Counted from the first letter of the stretch, positions 50,939 to 60,350 are shown. The stretch is DNA of 64,000 bases from Candidatus Protoclostridium gallicola (GCA_904387375.1 CAJFLE010000002.1:1-64000), one strand, 5' to 3'. Numbers and translations: made by a program. The notes: generated by a model not told the origin, from the letters alone.

Positions 50939-52423
50939 TTACAGACTCTCGGCGAACGCCAGCACCGCGGCGGGCAGTTCGTCGGGGTCTATGACCTCCC
51001 CGAAGCGTTCGTCCATGTCGAACAGCGCGTACACGCTCTCGGGCACGGGGAACGCGGTTTCCTCTTCCATTTTGCGCAGCGCGGCGACGTCGTCGTCGGG
51101 CGCGGACAGTCCTATGCTTTCAAGCACCGTGGACGCGAACTTCACGGGCGAAGCCGTCGACACCACGACCGCGGGCGCGTCGTCGTCGCACTCCTCGCGG
51201 TACTGCGCGAGCACGTTGAACGCGACGGCGGTATGCGGATCGCACAGATAGCCGTATTCGTCGTAAACGTCGCACAGCGTGTCGGCGTAATCGTCCTGCA
51301 GCGCATAGCCGCCCCAGAACGTTTCGCGTATCTCGCACAGGCGTTCGCCGCCGATGTCATAGCTGCCTGCGGTGCGCAGTTCGTCCATCCAGGCGCGCAC
51401 TGTATCGCTGTCGCGGCCTGCGAACTCGAACAGCAGACGCTCGAGATTGGACGAGATGAGTATGTCCATGGACGGGGACGTCGTTTTGACGAACTCGCGG
51501 TCGAGCGAGTACACTCCGGTATCCAGGAAATCTGTCAGCACTTTGTTGTCGTTGGACGCGCATATAAGCTTGCCAACGGGCAGACCCATGAGTTTGGCGT
51601 AGTACGCCGCGAGTATGTTGCCGAAGTTGCCCGTCGGCACGCAGAAATCCACTTTGTCGCCGTACTCGATCTGTCCGGACGAAAGCAGGTCGGCGTATGC
51701 CGAGAAATAATAAGCCACCTGGGGAGCGAGCCTGCCGAGGTTGATGGAGTTGGCGCCCGTCATCTTGCAGCCGGCCGCGGCGAGCTTTTCTTTAAGCTCC
51801 GCGTCGCCGAACGCTTTCTTGACCGCCGTCTGCGCGTCATCGAAATTGCCGCGCACCGCCACCACTTTGACGTTGTCGCCGAGCGTGGTAACCATCTGAC
51901 GGCGCTGGGTGTGGCTGACACCGCCGTCGGGATAGAACACTATCACCGCCGTGCCGTCCACGCCCGAAAAGCCTTCGAGCGCGGCCTTGCCGGTGTCGCC
52001 GCTCGTGGCTACGGGAATAAGGCAGGTTTCCTTCTGCCCCGCCTTGGCTTTGAGCGCGGTCATGAGCAGCGGAAGCACGGACAGCGCCATGTCCTTGAAG
52101 GCGTGCGTCCTGCCGTGCCACAGTTCGAGCACGTACAGCCCGCCGTCCAGCTTGACCTCGGGCGCGGGGTCGCCGTCGAACGTCGCGTAAGCGCGGCGCG
52201 CGATGTCGAGCAGTTCGTCCTGCGTCAGTTCGTCGAAAAATTTCGACATGACGAAGGCGGAACGCTCGGGGTAATCCATATCCGTCATCCTCTCGATATC
52301 CTCGCGGCTCACCGCCGGGAAAGATTCGGGAACGTACAGTCCGCCGTCGGGAGCCAGCCCGGTGAGAACCGCGGTCGAGCCCGAAACGGACAGCTTGTTG
52401 TTTCTGGTCGAAGTGTAATTCAT
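50939..52423 (-). CDS. thrC: Threonine synthase
   Basis: 494 aa PLP enzyme converting O-phosphohomoserine to threonine. It starts MNYTSTRNNKLSVSGSTAVL. Lys110 in WHGRTHAFKDMAL holds the cofactor, and VATSGDTGKAALEGFSG is the phosphate-binding loop. Length and motifs match the long (E. coli-like) class. It starts 10 nt after the P-loop protein gene ends. Confidence 0.95.
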   Translation of the reverse strand: MNYTSTRNNKLSVSGSTAVLTGLAPDGGLYVPESFPAVSREDIERMTDMDYPERSAFVMSKFFDELTQDELLDIARRAYATFDGDPAPEVKLDGGLYVLELWHGRTHAFKDMALSVLPLLMTALKAKAGQKETCLIPVATSGDTGKAALEGFSGVDGTAVIVFYPDGGVSHTQRRQMVTTLGDNVKVVAVRGNFDDAQTAVKKAFGDAELKEKLAAAGCKMTGANSINLGRLAPQVAYYFSAYADLLSSGQIEYGDKVDFCVPTGNFGNILAAYYAKLMGLPVGKLICASNDNKVLTDFLDTGVYSLDREFVKTTSPSMDILISSNLERLLFEFAGRDSDTVRAWMDELRTAGSYDIGGERLCEIRETFWGGYALQDDYADTLCDVYDEYGYLCDPHTAVAFNVLAQYREECDDDAPAVVVSTASPVKFASTVLESIGLSAPDDDVAALRKMEEETAFPVPESVYALFDMDERFGEVIDPDELPAAVLAFAESL

Positions 52424-52433
52424 AAAGTCCTTG

Positions 52434-52835
52434 TTACAGATATTTTTTCAGGAATTTGGGAGGCTTGTCGCAGGTCACGGAAACGCAGATGTCCACGTCG
52501 TGATTTTCGGACAGGTCTTCCAGTCCGATGAACAGTTCCTCCATGTCGTCGGCGGGCATGCCGAGCAGGCGCGCCAGTCCGTCGAGATAGATTTTCGAAA
52601 CGTCGGAGTTGGACGCCACGACGCCGCCCAGAAAGCCGAGCAGCGACTCTTCGGTCACCTTGCCGTAGTCGCGCAGGTTGATGTACCGTATCGCGGTGCT
52701 CACGTCCCGCGAGCAGTCCGGCGAATCGGTCAGGAACACGATGTTCCCCTTGCACACGTCGAGCGCTTCGTTCGCCCTTCCGATGATCTCCTTGGTTTTT
52801 CCGCTTCCTTTCGGTCCGCAAATGACGCTTATCAT
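52434..52835 (-). CDS. Small P-loop NTPase, 133 aa
   Basis: Walker A GPKGSGKT at 7-14; the rest reads as a short alpha/beta fold with IVFLTDSPDC and a possible Walker B-like DVDICVSVTCD at the end. Small proteins of this size beginning ICGPKGSGKTKEI are conserved in Clostridia, without known function. It starts the thrC-trpS run. It lacks the motifs of known kinases. Confidence 0.75.
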   Translation of the reverse strand: MISVICGPKGSGKTKEIIGRANEALDVCKGNIVFLTDSPDCSRDVSTAIRYINLRDYGKVTEESLLGFLGGVVASNSDVSKIYLDGLARLLGMPADDMEELFIGLEDLSENHDVDICVSVTCDKPPKFLKKYL

Positions 52836-52919
52836 ATCGCAGTCCCCCTTTATTAAAGATTTTGTATATTCTGACGCGGATGTATTAAACCCGCATTAAA
52901 ATATCCTTTGTCTCCGCGA

Positions 52920-54116
52920 TTATTTCAGTCCTTTCATGAACCCGGTTATACGTTCCAGCCCCTTGCGGATGTCGTCCTCGCTGATGGCGTAGGACAGACG
53001 CACGTATTCGGGAGCGCCGAACGCCGCGCCGTCCACGACGGCGACGAGCGCCTTTTCGAGCAGCAGGTCGCAGAAATCCGCGGAGTTGTTTATGACCCTG
53101 CCGTCGCACGTCTTTCCGAACGCGCCGGACACGTCCATCATGACGTAGAACGCGCCCTTAGGCTCGTTGCACGAAGCGTACGGCACCTTGTCTATAAGCC
53201 CGACGATGAGCTTTCTGCGGCTGTCGAACGTCGCCTGCATCGTGCGGAGGAATTCGTCGCCGCGGCTGTCGGTCAGCGCGATGAGCGAAGCGTACTGCGC
53301 TATGGAGTTGGCGTTGGAAGTCGTGTGGCTCTGTATGGAGCTCATTGCCTTCGCCACGCCGACGGGAGCGGCGGAGAAGCCCATACGCCAGCCGGTCATC
53401 GAATAGGTCTTGCTCAGACCCGAGCAGATGATCGTGCGCTCCTTCATCTTTTCCGAGCATGCCGCTATGGAGAAGAAGGGCACGCCGTAAACGAGTTTTT
53501 CGTATATTTCGTCGCTGACGACGTATATGTCTTTGTCTTCAAGCACAGCCGCCAGCGCCCTTATCTCCGCCTCGGTATATACCGTGCCGTTGGGGTTGGA
53601 TGGGTTGTTGAGCACGAACGCCTTGGTCTTGGGCGTTATGGCCTTTTCCAGCTGCTCCGGTGTCACTTTGAAATCCGCAGCCTTATCCGTATTTATGTAT
53701 ACGACGGTGCCGCCCGACATTTTAATGAGTTCGGGATAGGTCAGCCAGTACGGCGCGGGCAGTATGACCTCGTCGCCGGGGTTGACTATCGCTTCGAAAG
53801 CGTTGCGCAGCGTCTGCTTGCCGCCGTTGGAAACGACTATCTGTTCGGGCGTGTAATCCAGCCCGTTGTCGCGCTTGAGTTTGTCGCAGATGGCCTTTCT
53901 CAGTTCCACCGTGCCCGCAACGGGCGTATACTTCGTCATACCCTTGTCGAGCGCGACCTTCGCCGCCTCGATGATGTACCCGGGGGTGTTGAAATCGGGC
54001 TCGCCCGCACCGAAGGACACGACGTCCAGGCCCTGCGCCTTCATTGCTTTTGCCTTCGCCGTGATAGCCAGCGTCAGCGACGGAGAGATGTTTTTGGCTC
54101 TGTTAGATATCTCCAT
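52920..54116 (-). CDS. aspC: Pyridoxal phosphate aminotransferase, aspartate type (class I)
   Basis: 398 aa. SFGAGEPDFNTPGYI and the cofactor lysine in CSGLSKTYSMTGWRMGF identify a class I aminotransferase of the aspartate/AspB group; substrate range is not decidable. It starts MEISNRAKNISPSLTLAITA at 54116; the longer frame to 54179 lacks homology. The GGAG site is 13 nt from the ATG, longer than usual. Single gene, with the small 69-aa gene and a terminator upstream. Confidence 0.9.
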   Translation of the reverse strand: MEISNRAKNISPSLTLAITAKAKAMKAQGLDVVSFGAGEPDFNTPGYIIEAAKVALDKGMTKYTPVAGTVELRKAICDKLKRDNGLDYTPEQIVVSNGGKQTLRNAFEAIVNPGDEVILPAPYWLTYPELIKMSGGTVVYINTDKAADFKVTPEQLEKAITPKTKAFVLNNPSNPNGTVYTEAEIRALAAVLEDKDIYVVSDEIYEKLVYGVPFFSIAACSEKMKERTIICSGLSKTYSMTGWRMGFSAAPVGVAKAMSSIQSHTTSNANSIAQYASLIALTDSRGDEFLRTMQATFDSRRKLIVGLIDKVPYASCNEPKGAFYVMMDVSGAFGKTCDGRVINNSADFCDLLLEKALVAVVDGAAFGAPEYVRLSYAISEDDIRKGLERITGFMKGLK

Positions 54117-54220
54117 ATCCGTGTTTTGTCTCCTTGTCTGTAAAATCCTCGTCGTTTCCCTCTGGATAAATAATAACACAAAACGCGGCCGAAAATCAAG
54201 CGTTATGATTATATATGGCG

Positions 54221-54254
54221 AAAAACGGAAAGCCGCAGGTCATGCGGCTTTCCG
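54221..54254 (-). terminator. Terminator of the 69-aa gene
   Basis: A perfect 12-bp stem (CGGAAAGCCGCA and complement, 5-nt loop) followed on the minus strand by TTTTT, between the 69-aa gene and aspC. Confidence 0.9.
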
Positions 54255-54313
54255 TTCCCCCTCTTCAGCCCGCGCAATTATCAAGATAGCGACCTGATTG
54301 ACATTATATACCG

Positions 54314-54523
54314 TTAATTTCTTCTTTTAATAAATATATCAAATACTTCTCCGGAAGAAAATACTACCGTCAGCCTCCCGTCGTTTTCTACGATAAGCGG
54401 CAGATATAAATCAGTCAGCCGCTTTTTTATAATGGATGACAAGCGTTTTACATCGATTTCTTTTTTGTGAGTTTCCAGATAGCGCAGATGTTCAAACATA
54501 TCTTTATCGCGATCGCGTTTCAT
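54314..54523 (-). CDS. Small hypothetical protein, 69 aa
   Basis: Starts MKRDRDKDMFEHLRYLETHK at 54523 after CGGAG; the frame continues open upstream but only from here is a ribosome site seen. Highly charged, helical N-terminus, then a short beta segment (TVVFSSGEVFDIFIKRRN). It is divergent from the double-XRE regulator and shares its palindromic control region, so the two probably form a regulatory pair. Family unknown. Confidence 0.65.
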   Translation of the reverse strand: MKRDRDKDMFEHLRYLETHKKEIDVKRLSSIIKKRLTDLYLPLIVENDGRLTVVFSSGEVFDIFIKRRN

Positions 54524-54557
54524 TGAATAGTCTCCGTTTCTTAAAATATTCACAATA

Positions 54558-54602
54558 ATTATAACTAAAAAATACCTGCGAATCAAGTTTTTCGCAGGTA
54601 TT
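54558..54602. promoter_or_regulatory. Divergent promoter with 12-bp palindrome
   Basis: On the minus strand TTGATT (54586-54581), 17 nt, TATAAT (54563-54558) serves the 69-aa gene. The perfect inverted repeat AATACCTGCGAA (54571-54582) and its complement (54591-54602), 8-nt spacer, overlaps the -35 and spacer. On the plus strand a TTTTT run follows, so the element could also be a terminator. Confidence 0.65.
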
Positions 54603-54632
54603 TTTGTGATAATCGTAACAGAGGATAAAATC

Positions 54633-55070
54633 ATGAGAGAAACTTTCGGGGACAGACTGAAAGAACTTATGGATCGGAGCGGCATAAAATCAGACGCTCT
54701 CGGTAGAGCTGTATCCGTATCCGGACAAACGGTACGAGCATGGAGAGCCGGAAAGCAAACGATAACGCGCACCCGGCTGATTGCGCTGGCGCGGTACTTC
54801 GGCTGTACGCTGGATTTCCTCGCGGGCAGGAGCGACGACGATACGCCGCGGTATATTCCCCGCACGCCGCCGCCCTTCTATGAAAATTTACGCGCAGTCA
54901 TGAAAGAGTGCGGCGTTTCGTGGTATCGCGTGACGCATGACACGGCGATCAAGGACTCTTACTTCACCGGCTGGAGCCGCGGCTGCGACCCGAGACTGGA
55001 CTCGCTGATCGCGCTCGCCGACTATCTCGACGTCACGATCGACAGGCTGGTCGGGCTGGAAAAACTATGA
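54633..55070 (+). CDS. Tandem double XRE-HTH regulator, 145 aa
   Basis: Two XRE-type helix-turn-helix domains in a row: residues about 4-62 (LKELMDRSGIKSDALGRAVS, VSGQTVRAWRAGKQ, CTLDFLAGRSD) and about 78-143 (LRAVMKECGVSWYRVTH, DSYFTGWSRGCDPRLD, VTIDRLVGLEKL). The start MRETFG at 54633 follows a GAGGAT site; an in-frame Met at 54606 has none. A natural tandem repeat could bind two half-sites as a monomer, which suits the long palindrome just upstream. Target gene probably the divergent 69-aa gene. Confidence 0.8.
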   Translation: MRETFGDRLKELMDRSGIKSDALGRAVSVSGQTVRAWRAGKQTITRTRLIALARYFGCTLDFLAGRSDDDTPRYIPRTPPPFYENLRAVMKECGVSWYRVTHDTAIKDSYFTGWSRGCDPRLDSLIALADYLDVTIDRLVGLEKL

Positions 55071-55096
55071 AAAATCCCGGACGTGTCCGGGATTTT
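55071..55096 (+). terminator. Terminator of the double-XRE gene
   Basis: A perfect 12-bp stem (AAAATCCCGGAC and complement, 2-nt loop) with a T run on the plus strand directly after the stop codon. Confidence 0.85.
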
Positions 55097-55130
55097 TGCG
55101 TCGGAGCTTTAAGCTCGGTCTTCGCGGCGG

Positions 55131-55367
55131 TTAAGCTCTCGCGAATATAAGGTGCTTGAACAGCAGAATCCAGATAAGGTCTATCCAGCCGAACGCAAGA
55201 CCGAAGAACGTGACGAGTATAGCCATGACCAGGGTGATGAGGCTTCTCGTTTTGAGAAACGCGGACCATCTGACGAGAATTTCCGTGATCCAGTTCACCA
55301 CGGGGATAAGCATCAGAAGTATCTGTACGAGTCTGCTCTGTCTGTTGAACCAGGTTGCGATTGCCAT
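55131..55367 (-). CDS. Small membrane protein, 78 aa
   Basis: Three hydrophobic segments (about 13-33, 40-58, 60-76) with a basic FNRQSRL start. Resembles the small conserved inner membrane proteins related to YqaE/Pmp3 but lacks a clear motif. It converges on the regulator gene terminator. ATG at 55367, GGAGG-like site upstream. Confidence 0.6.
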   Translation of the reverse strand: MAIATWFNRQSRLVQILLMLIPVVNWITEILVRWSAFLKTRSLITLVMAILVTFFGLAFGWIDLIWILLFKHLIFARA

Positions 55368-55487
55368 TTATCGATTCCTCCCTTGAGATTGTACTTATAT
55401 TATACTACTTTATTGACGGTAAATCAACCCCATTTTCACAAAATTTTCACAAATTTTTACGCGATGGTTTGCAAAATCAGCGCACAC

Positions 55488-55516
55488 TTGACTTTCGGCG
55501 CATATAATGTTATTCT
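55488..55516 (+). promoter_or_regulatory. Possible promoter of the ABC exporter operon
   Basis: TTGACT (55488-55493), 17 nt, TATTCT (55511-55516). Nearby TATAAT-like hexamers could also act, so the exact start is uncertain. Confidence 0.5.
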
Positions 55517-55544
55517 ATAATAAATATTATACGGCGGAATATAC

Positions 55545-57236
55545 ATGTCAAAACTGCTCAGATATTTCAAAGGCTACGTCCCCGGGGCGATAGCCGCGCC
55601 CCTGTTCAAGATAATAGAAGCGATAATCGAGCTTATACTTCCCCTCGTCGTGGCGTATATGATCGACGTCGCGATCGCGGAGGAAGATACGGGGCTCGTG
55701 ATAGGACTGGGTCTGGCGATGGTCGGAATGACGGCGGTCGGGCTCGGTTTTTCGCTCGCCTGCCAATACCTCGCGTCGCGCTCGGCGGTGGGCTTCGGCT
55801 GCAATCTGCGCCGCGCGCTTTACGCCAAGGTACAGCGACTGCGGCTGGGCGACCTCGACCGCATGGGTACGGGCACGCTGGTCAACCGCATTTCGGCCGA
55901 CGTGGCGCAGACCCAGCAGGGCGCCGCAATGTTCCTGCGCCTGCTGCTGCGCGCGCCCTTCATTGCCGTCGGCGCCATTGTCATGAGCGCGATAGTCGCG
56001 CCGCAGCTGTGGTACGTCAGCTTTGCCGCCGGCGTGCTTGCTTTCGCGGTGCTGCTCATAGTCATGAAAGTATCCGTGCCGCGCTTCGTCGACGTGCAGA
56101 AAAAGCTGGACGCCGAAACGCAGATCACGGGAGAAACGATAAAGGGCGAGCGCGTCATACGCGCGTTCACCGGCGAAAAACGCGCGGCCGAGAAGTTCGC
56201 AGGCGCCGCGGACGCGCACCGAAAAACGTCGTTCGTGGCGGCGGCTGTGTCCTGTCTGCTCAATCCCCTCGCAAGCGTCATCGTCAATCTCGCAATCGTA
56301 CTGCTGCTCGCGCTCGGAAGCGGAGAGGTGGACGGCGGCGCGATATCGCAGGGCGACCTCGTCGCGCTCATCAACTATATGACGCAGATCCTGCTCGCGC
56401 TCATGGCCATATCCACCCTGCTCGTCATGGTGTCGCGGGCGCTGTCGTCGGCGGCGCGCATACGCGCGGTGCTGGAAATGCCCGAAACGGAAGAGGGCGA
56501 GGGCGCGGAGCCGGACGAAAACGCGCCGCTCATAGAGATGAAAAACGCCGCGTTCTCATTCGGCGGCGAGGAAAACGCCGTCGGCGGGTTGAATTTCACG
56601 CTGCGACGGGGCGAAGTGCTGGGCGTCATAGGCACGACGGGCAGCGGCAAATCCACGCTCGCCGGGTTGCTCACGCGGTTCTATTCGGCGACCGAAGGCG
56701 AAGTGCGCATCGCCGGCAACGACGTGCGCGATTACACGTCCGAGCAGCTCAATTCCCTCGTCACCATAGCGCCGCAGAAGGCGCTGCTGTTCTCGGGCAC
56801 CGTGCGCAGCAATATGGAGTTCGGCAAGGAAACGGACGACGGCGAGATGCGGAGCGCGCTGGAAAAGACGGAGGCGTGGGGCTTCCTGTCCAGAAAGAAA
56901 GGGCTGGACACGGCGGTCAACCAGAAGGGTTCCAACTTCTCGGGCGGCGAAAAACAGCGGCTGTCGCTGGCGCGTGCGCTGCTCAAAAGCGCGCCCGTGC
57001 TCGTGCTCGACGACGCGGCGAGCGCGCTGGACTACGTGACCGAAGCGCGCGTGATGAAGAACATAATGGCGGAGTGCGGCGACAGGGCGGTCGTGAACAT
57101 ATCTCAGCGGCCGGGTTCGCTGCGCCACGCCGACAAGATACTCGTGCTCGACGGCGGCAAGGTCGTCGGGCTGGGCACGCACGAAGAGCTCATGCGCGGC
57201 TGCGAACTGTATCGGAGGATGAATAACAACGGATGA
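55545..57236 (+). CDS. ABC exporter subunit 1 (TMD-NBD), degenerate site
   Basis: 563 aa half-transporter: six spans in residues 1-310 and a nucleotide-binding domain at about 330-563. Walker A GTTGSGKST and signature NFSGGEKQRL are present, but the Walker B end reads LVLDDAASALD (Asp for the catalytic Glu) and the H-loop histidine is replaced in VVNISQRPGSL. These changes mark the inactive-site partner of heterodimeric exporters such as BmrCD or TM287/288. Its end overlaps the next gene by 4 nt (ATGA). Confidence 0.92.
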   Translation: MSKLLRYFKGYVPGAIAAPLFKIIEAIIELILPLVVAYMIDVAIAEEDTGLVIGLGLAMVGMTAVGLGFSLACQYLASRSAVGFGCNLRRALYAKVQRLRLGDLDRMGTGTLVNRISADVAQTQQGAAMFLRLLLRAPFIAVGAIVMSAIVAPQLWYVSFAAGVLAFAVLLIVMKVSVPRFVDVQKKLDAETQITGETIKGERVIRAFTGEKRAAEKFAGAADAHRKTSFVAAAVSCLLNPLASVIVNLAIVLLLALGSGEVDGGAISQGDLVALINYMTQILLALMAISTLLVMVSRALSSAARIRAVLEMPETEEGEGAEPDENAPLIEMKNAAFSFGGEENAVGGLNFTLRRGEVLGVIGTTGSGKSTLAGLLTRFYSATEGEVRIAGNDVRDYTSEQLNSLVTIAPQKALLFSGTVRSNMEFGKETDDGEMRSALEKTEAWGFLSRKKGLDTAVNQKGSNFSGGEKQRLSLARALLKSAPVLVLDDAASALDYVTEARVMKNIMAECGDRAVVNISQRPGSLRHADKILVLDGGKVVGLGTHEELMRGCELYRRMNNNG

Positions 57237-59002
57237 AAACGAAAGAACGCTATTCCGTGACGCTCCGCATACTTTCCCTGGCGCTGCGTCATAAAAAGAC
57301 TTTCATATTCGGGCTGGCGGCCGTCGTGGTCGGCACCGCGCTGTCCATGATCGCGCCCATACTCGTCGGCCACGCGATAGACTACGTCGCGTTCGGCGGC
57401 ACCGATTTCGAAATGATCACGCGGTACTGCGTCATCATAACCGCATGCGTGACGGCGTCGGGCGTGCTCGTGTGGTGCGGCAACGTGCTGCTGTCCAACC
57501 TCGCGTACCTGACCGTGCGCGACCTGCGCAAGAGGCTGTTCTCCAAGCTGCTCACCCTTCCCCTGTCCGTCATAGAGCGGCACAGCCGCGGCGATCTCAT
57601 GAACAGAATGTCAACTTTCGGCGAGAACCTGTCCGACGGGCTGTATCAGGGCGTATTGCAGCTGTCCGCGGGCGCGGTCACGCTGCTCGTCACGCTCGTA
57701 TGCATGTATACGCTCAACTGGGCGGTGGCGACGCTCATCGTCCTGCTCACTCCCCTGTCCGCCTTCGTCGCGGCCAAGATCGCCAAGCGCAACCGCGTGA
57801 CGTTCGCCGAGCAGAGCGAGAACATGAGCCGGCTGAGCGGCGCGGCGGAGGAATATTTCTCCGGCAGCCGCGTGCTGCGCGCGTACGGGCGCGTGGACGA
57901 AAGCGCGGAGGAAGTGGAAAAAATAAACCGCGACCTGTTCGGCAGCGGAGTGCGCAGCCAGTTCGCCGGCGCGCTCGTCAACCCTGTCAGCCGCTTCGTC
58001 AACTATATAGTGTACGCCGCGGCGGCTATCGTGGGCGGCATATTCGTCATCGGCAGCGGCGCGGGCGGCTGGGCGGACGGGATCGGCGCCACGCTGACCG
58101 TGGGCGCGCTGTCCGCATTCCTGACCTACGCCAACCAGTACGCGCGGCCGTTCAACGACGTCACGAGCGTGACGGCGGAGCTGCAGACGGCGAGCGCGGC
58201 GGGCCGCACCATATTCGCCCTGCTCGACGAAGCGGACGAGGACAAGGGCGGCACGGAGAAAGTGGAATTGCCCGTCAGCTCCATAGAGTTCGAGAACGCG
58301 TCCTTCTCGTACAATCCCAAAACGCCGTTTATAGAGGGGCTGACCTTCCGCGCCGAAGAGGGGCAGAAAATCGCGCTCGTGGGCACGACGGGCAGCGGCA
58401 AGACCACGGTCATCAATCTCATAATGCGCTTTTACGACATCACGGGCGGGCGGCTGGAATTCGACGGCAAAGACATCGAATCATACCCGCGCGCCGACGT
58501 CCGCCGGTCGTTCGGCATGGTGCTCCAGGACACGTGGCTGTTCGGCGGCACGATAAAAGAAAACATCGCGTACGGCAAACCGGACGCGACGGACGAGGAG
58601 ATACGCGCGGCTGCGGAAGCGGCTCACCTCGACAAATTCGTTTCTACGCTCGAAAACGGCTATGACACCGTAATATCCGGCGACGGCGAGGAGCTGAGCG
58701 AAGGGCAGAAACAGCTCATCACCATCGCGCGCGTGTTCCTCGCCTCCCCCGAAATGCTCATTCTCGACGAGGCGACCGCTTCCGTCGACGCGATGACGGA
58801 GCGCGCCGTGCAGGCGGCTTTCGCGGAGCTGACGGGCGGAAGGACGACTTTCGTCGTCGCGCACCGCCTGTCCACGATACGCGACAGCGACCTGATCATA
58901 GTCATGGACAACGGCCGCATCATAGAAAAGGGCAGCCACGACGAGCTCGTCGCCCTCGGCGGATTCTATACGCAGATGCTCAAAGCCGCCGGCGGCGAGT
59001 AA
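57233..59002 (+). CDS. ABC exporter subunit 2 (TMD-NBD), consensus site
   Basis: 589 aa. Six spans (residues 1-330), then an NBD with Walker A GTTGSGKTT, signature ELSEGQKQLITIARVF, Walker B LILDEATASVD with the catalytic Glu, and a proper H-loop VVAHRLSTI. The signature reads LSEGQ rather than LSGGQ, as in other heterodimer partners. It supplies the functional ATPase site together with subunit 1. Drug, peptide or lipid export is likely; the substrate is unknown. Confidence 0.93.
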   Translation: MKTKERYSVTLRILSLALRHKKTFIFGLAAVVVGTALSMIAPILVGHAIDYVAFGGTDFEMITRYCVIITACVTASGVLVWCGNVLLSNLAYLTVRDLRKRLFSKLLTLPLSVIERHSRGDLMNRMSTFGENLSDGLYQGVLQLSAGAVTLLVTLVCMYTLNWAVATLIVLLTPLSAFVAAKIAKRNRVTFAEQSENMSRLSGAAEEYFSGSRVLRAYGRVDESAEEVEKINRDLFGSGVRSQFAGALVNPVSRFVNYIVYAAAAIVGGIFVIGSGAGGWADGIGATLTVGALSAFLTYANQYARPFNDVTSVTAELQTASAAGRTIFALLDEADEDKGGTEKVELPVSSIEFENASFSYNPKTPFIEGLTFRAEEGQKIALVGTTGSGKTTVINLIMRFYDITGGRLEFDGKDIESYPRADVRRSFGMVLQDTWLFGGTIKENIAYGKPDATDEEIRAAAEAAHLDKFVSTLENGYDTVISGDGEELSEGQKQLITIARVFLASPEMLILDEATASVDAMTERAVQAAFAELTGGRTTFVVAHRLSTIRDSDLIIVMDNGRIIEKGSHDELVALGGFYTQMLKAAGGE

Positions 59003-60301
59003 TCATATGCACCATACCGCGTAAAGCGGCACGGATTTTATACCGTTTTCGAACCCGAAATTTTTCGACGATATTCTGATCGAATAAGGCGGATGATATT
59101 TGGGGATATACGAAGAGGCGAGACTGCGGGAACGCACGTGCTCGCCTGCTTTGCATTCCACGGGGACTGCGCCGTCATCCGTCTGCAGCAGGAAGTCCGT
59201 TTCCGCCCGGCCTTCCGACTCCCAGTAATACAAGCTTCGTCCTTTGGCGGCAAGCTGCTGCGCGACGTAGTTCTCCGTTATCGCGCCCTTCGCTTCACCG
59301 CCGAAATTAATGTCGGAAAGTATGACGTTATACGGAGTCATGAGCCGTGCGGACAGCAGTCCGACATCCGACATATAGATTTTGTAGCTGAGATTGTCCT
59401 TATAAAATTCGAGAGGAATTTTTCCCTCTTTTACCTTATAACATGCCAATACTACGCCGGACTTTATGAGCCAGCGCACCGAACCTTCGTAATCGCGGCT
59501 GCGCGCGTTTCCCCCGATAAGACGGTACTGAAATTTTTTGTTTTCCCGCGCAAGCTGCGAGGGAATGCTTTCGAATACGGCTTCGTTCCGTACGGCTTCC
59601 GCTTTGGTGGCATATTTCGCCATATCCGACGTATAATCGCCCAATATGTTCTGATGCCTGACGCGTACGAAATCGAAATCCTTTTTGTCGAGATATTCGC
59701 GCACGCATTCGGGCATACCGCCCACGATGAGATAAGTGCGGTACAGCGACACGGCTTTCGAATGCAGCGGTCCGGGAAGCGGCGCATCGGAACGGAAGCA
59801 TTCGGCGATCATGTCGGCGAGCGCGTCCTCGCCCAGCGCGGTGAGAAATTCGCGGAAATCCATCGGGTACATCGTCAGCTCATCCACCTTTCCGACCGGG
59901 AAAGAGATGTTCTCTCTGTTCGTAGCCACGCCGAGCAGACTGCCCGCCGCCGCAATATGGTATTCCGGATTATCCTCGCAGAAATATTTCAGCGCCGTAA
60001 GCGCCCTGGGCTCCGCCTGTATCTCGTCGAACAGTACCAGCGTTCCGCCCTTGGTTATTGTTTTTCCGGACAGCGCGCCCAGCGCGGCGATTATCCTGTC
60101 GGTATTCAGGTCCTCGGCAAAAATATCGCGCAGACGGGGCATGTTTTCGAAATTGAAATACGCGGTTTCCGTATAACAACGCTTGCCGAACTCCAGCAGC
60201 GCATAAGTCTTCCCCGTCTGCCGCGCGCCGAACAGCACCAGCGGCTTTCGCCCGGGCGAGTCTTTCCATGACATCAGTTTGTTTGTTATCGCTCTCTGCA
60301 T
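59003..60301 (-). CDS. AAA ATPase with DUF4143 C-terminal domain
   Basis: 432 aa. Walker A ARQTGKTYALLEFG near residue 28 and Walker B LVLFDEIQAEP near 90 form the AAA_14 domain; the C-terminal half holds the DUF4143 segment (ENYVAQQLAAKGRSLYYWES and AETDFLLQTDDGAVPVECKA), related to nucleases of the PD-(D/E)XK type. Such genes are common, mobile and often strain-specific; function is unclear. The stop is adjacent to the ABC operon stop. Confidence 0.9.
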   Translation of the reverse strand: MQRAITNKLMSWKDSPGRKPLVLFGARQTGKTYALLEFGKRCYTETAYFNFENMPRLRDIFAEDLNTDRIIAALGALSGKTITKGGTLVLFDEIQAEPRALTALKYFCEDNPEYHIAAAGSLLGVATNRENISFPVGKVDELTMYPMDFREFLTALGEDALADMIAECFRSDAPLPGPLHSKAVSLYRTYLIVGGMPECVREYLDKKDFDFVRVRHQNILGDYTSDMAKYATKAEAVRNEAVFESIPSQLARENKKFQYRLIGGNARSRDYEGSVRWLIKSGVVLACYKVKEGKIPLEFYKDNLSYKIYMSDVGLLSARLMTPYNVILSDINFGGEAKGAITENYVAQQLAAKGRSLYYWESEGRAETDFLLQTDDGAVPVECKAGEHVRSRSLASSYIPKYHPPYSIRISSKNFGFENGIKSVPLYAVWCI

Positions 60302-60321
60302 TTTCGTATCCTCTATATCAT

Positions 60322-60350
60322 AGTATAATCCCGGATCGGGAAAAAGTCAA
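60322..60350 (-). promoter_or_regulatory. Promoter of the AAA ATPase gene
   Basis: TTGACT (60350-60345), 17 nt, TATACT (60327-60322) on the minus strand, about 20 nt from the start codon. Confidence 0.75.

Noticed and set aside
52836..52919. Search for a tRNA gene in the spacer before aspC
   Set aside because: No cloverleaf or T-loop sequence could be found here or in other intergenic stretches. No CRISPR repeats were seen either.
54314..54865. Long 183-aa version of the 69-aa gene
   Set aside because: The extra N-terminal part is antisense to the double-XRE gene and crosses its operator; the ribosome site supports the start at 54523.
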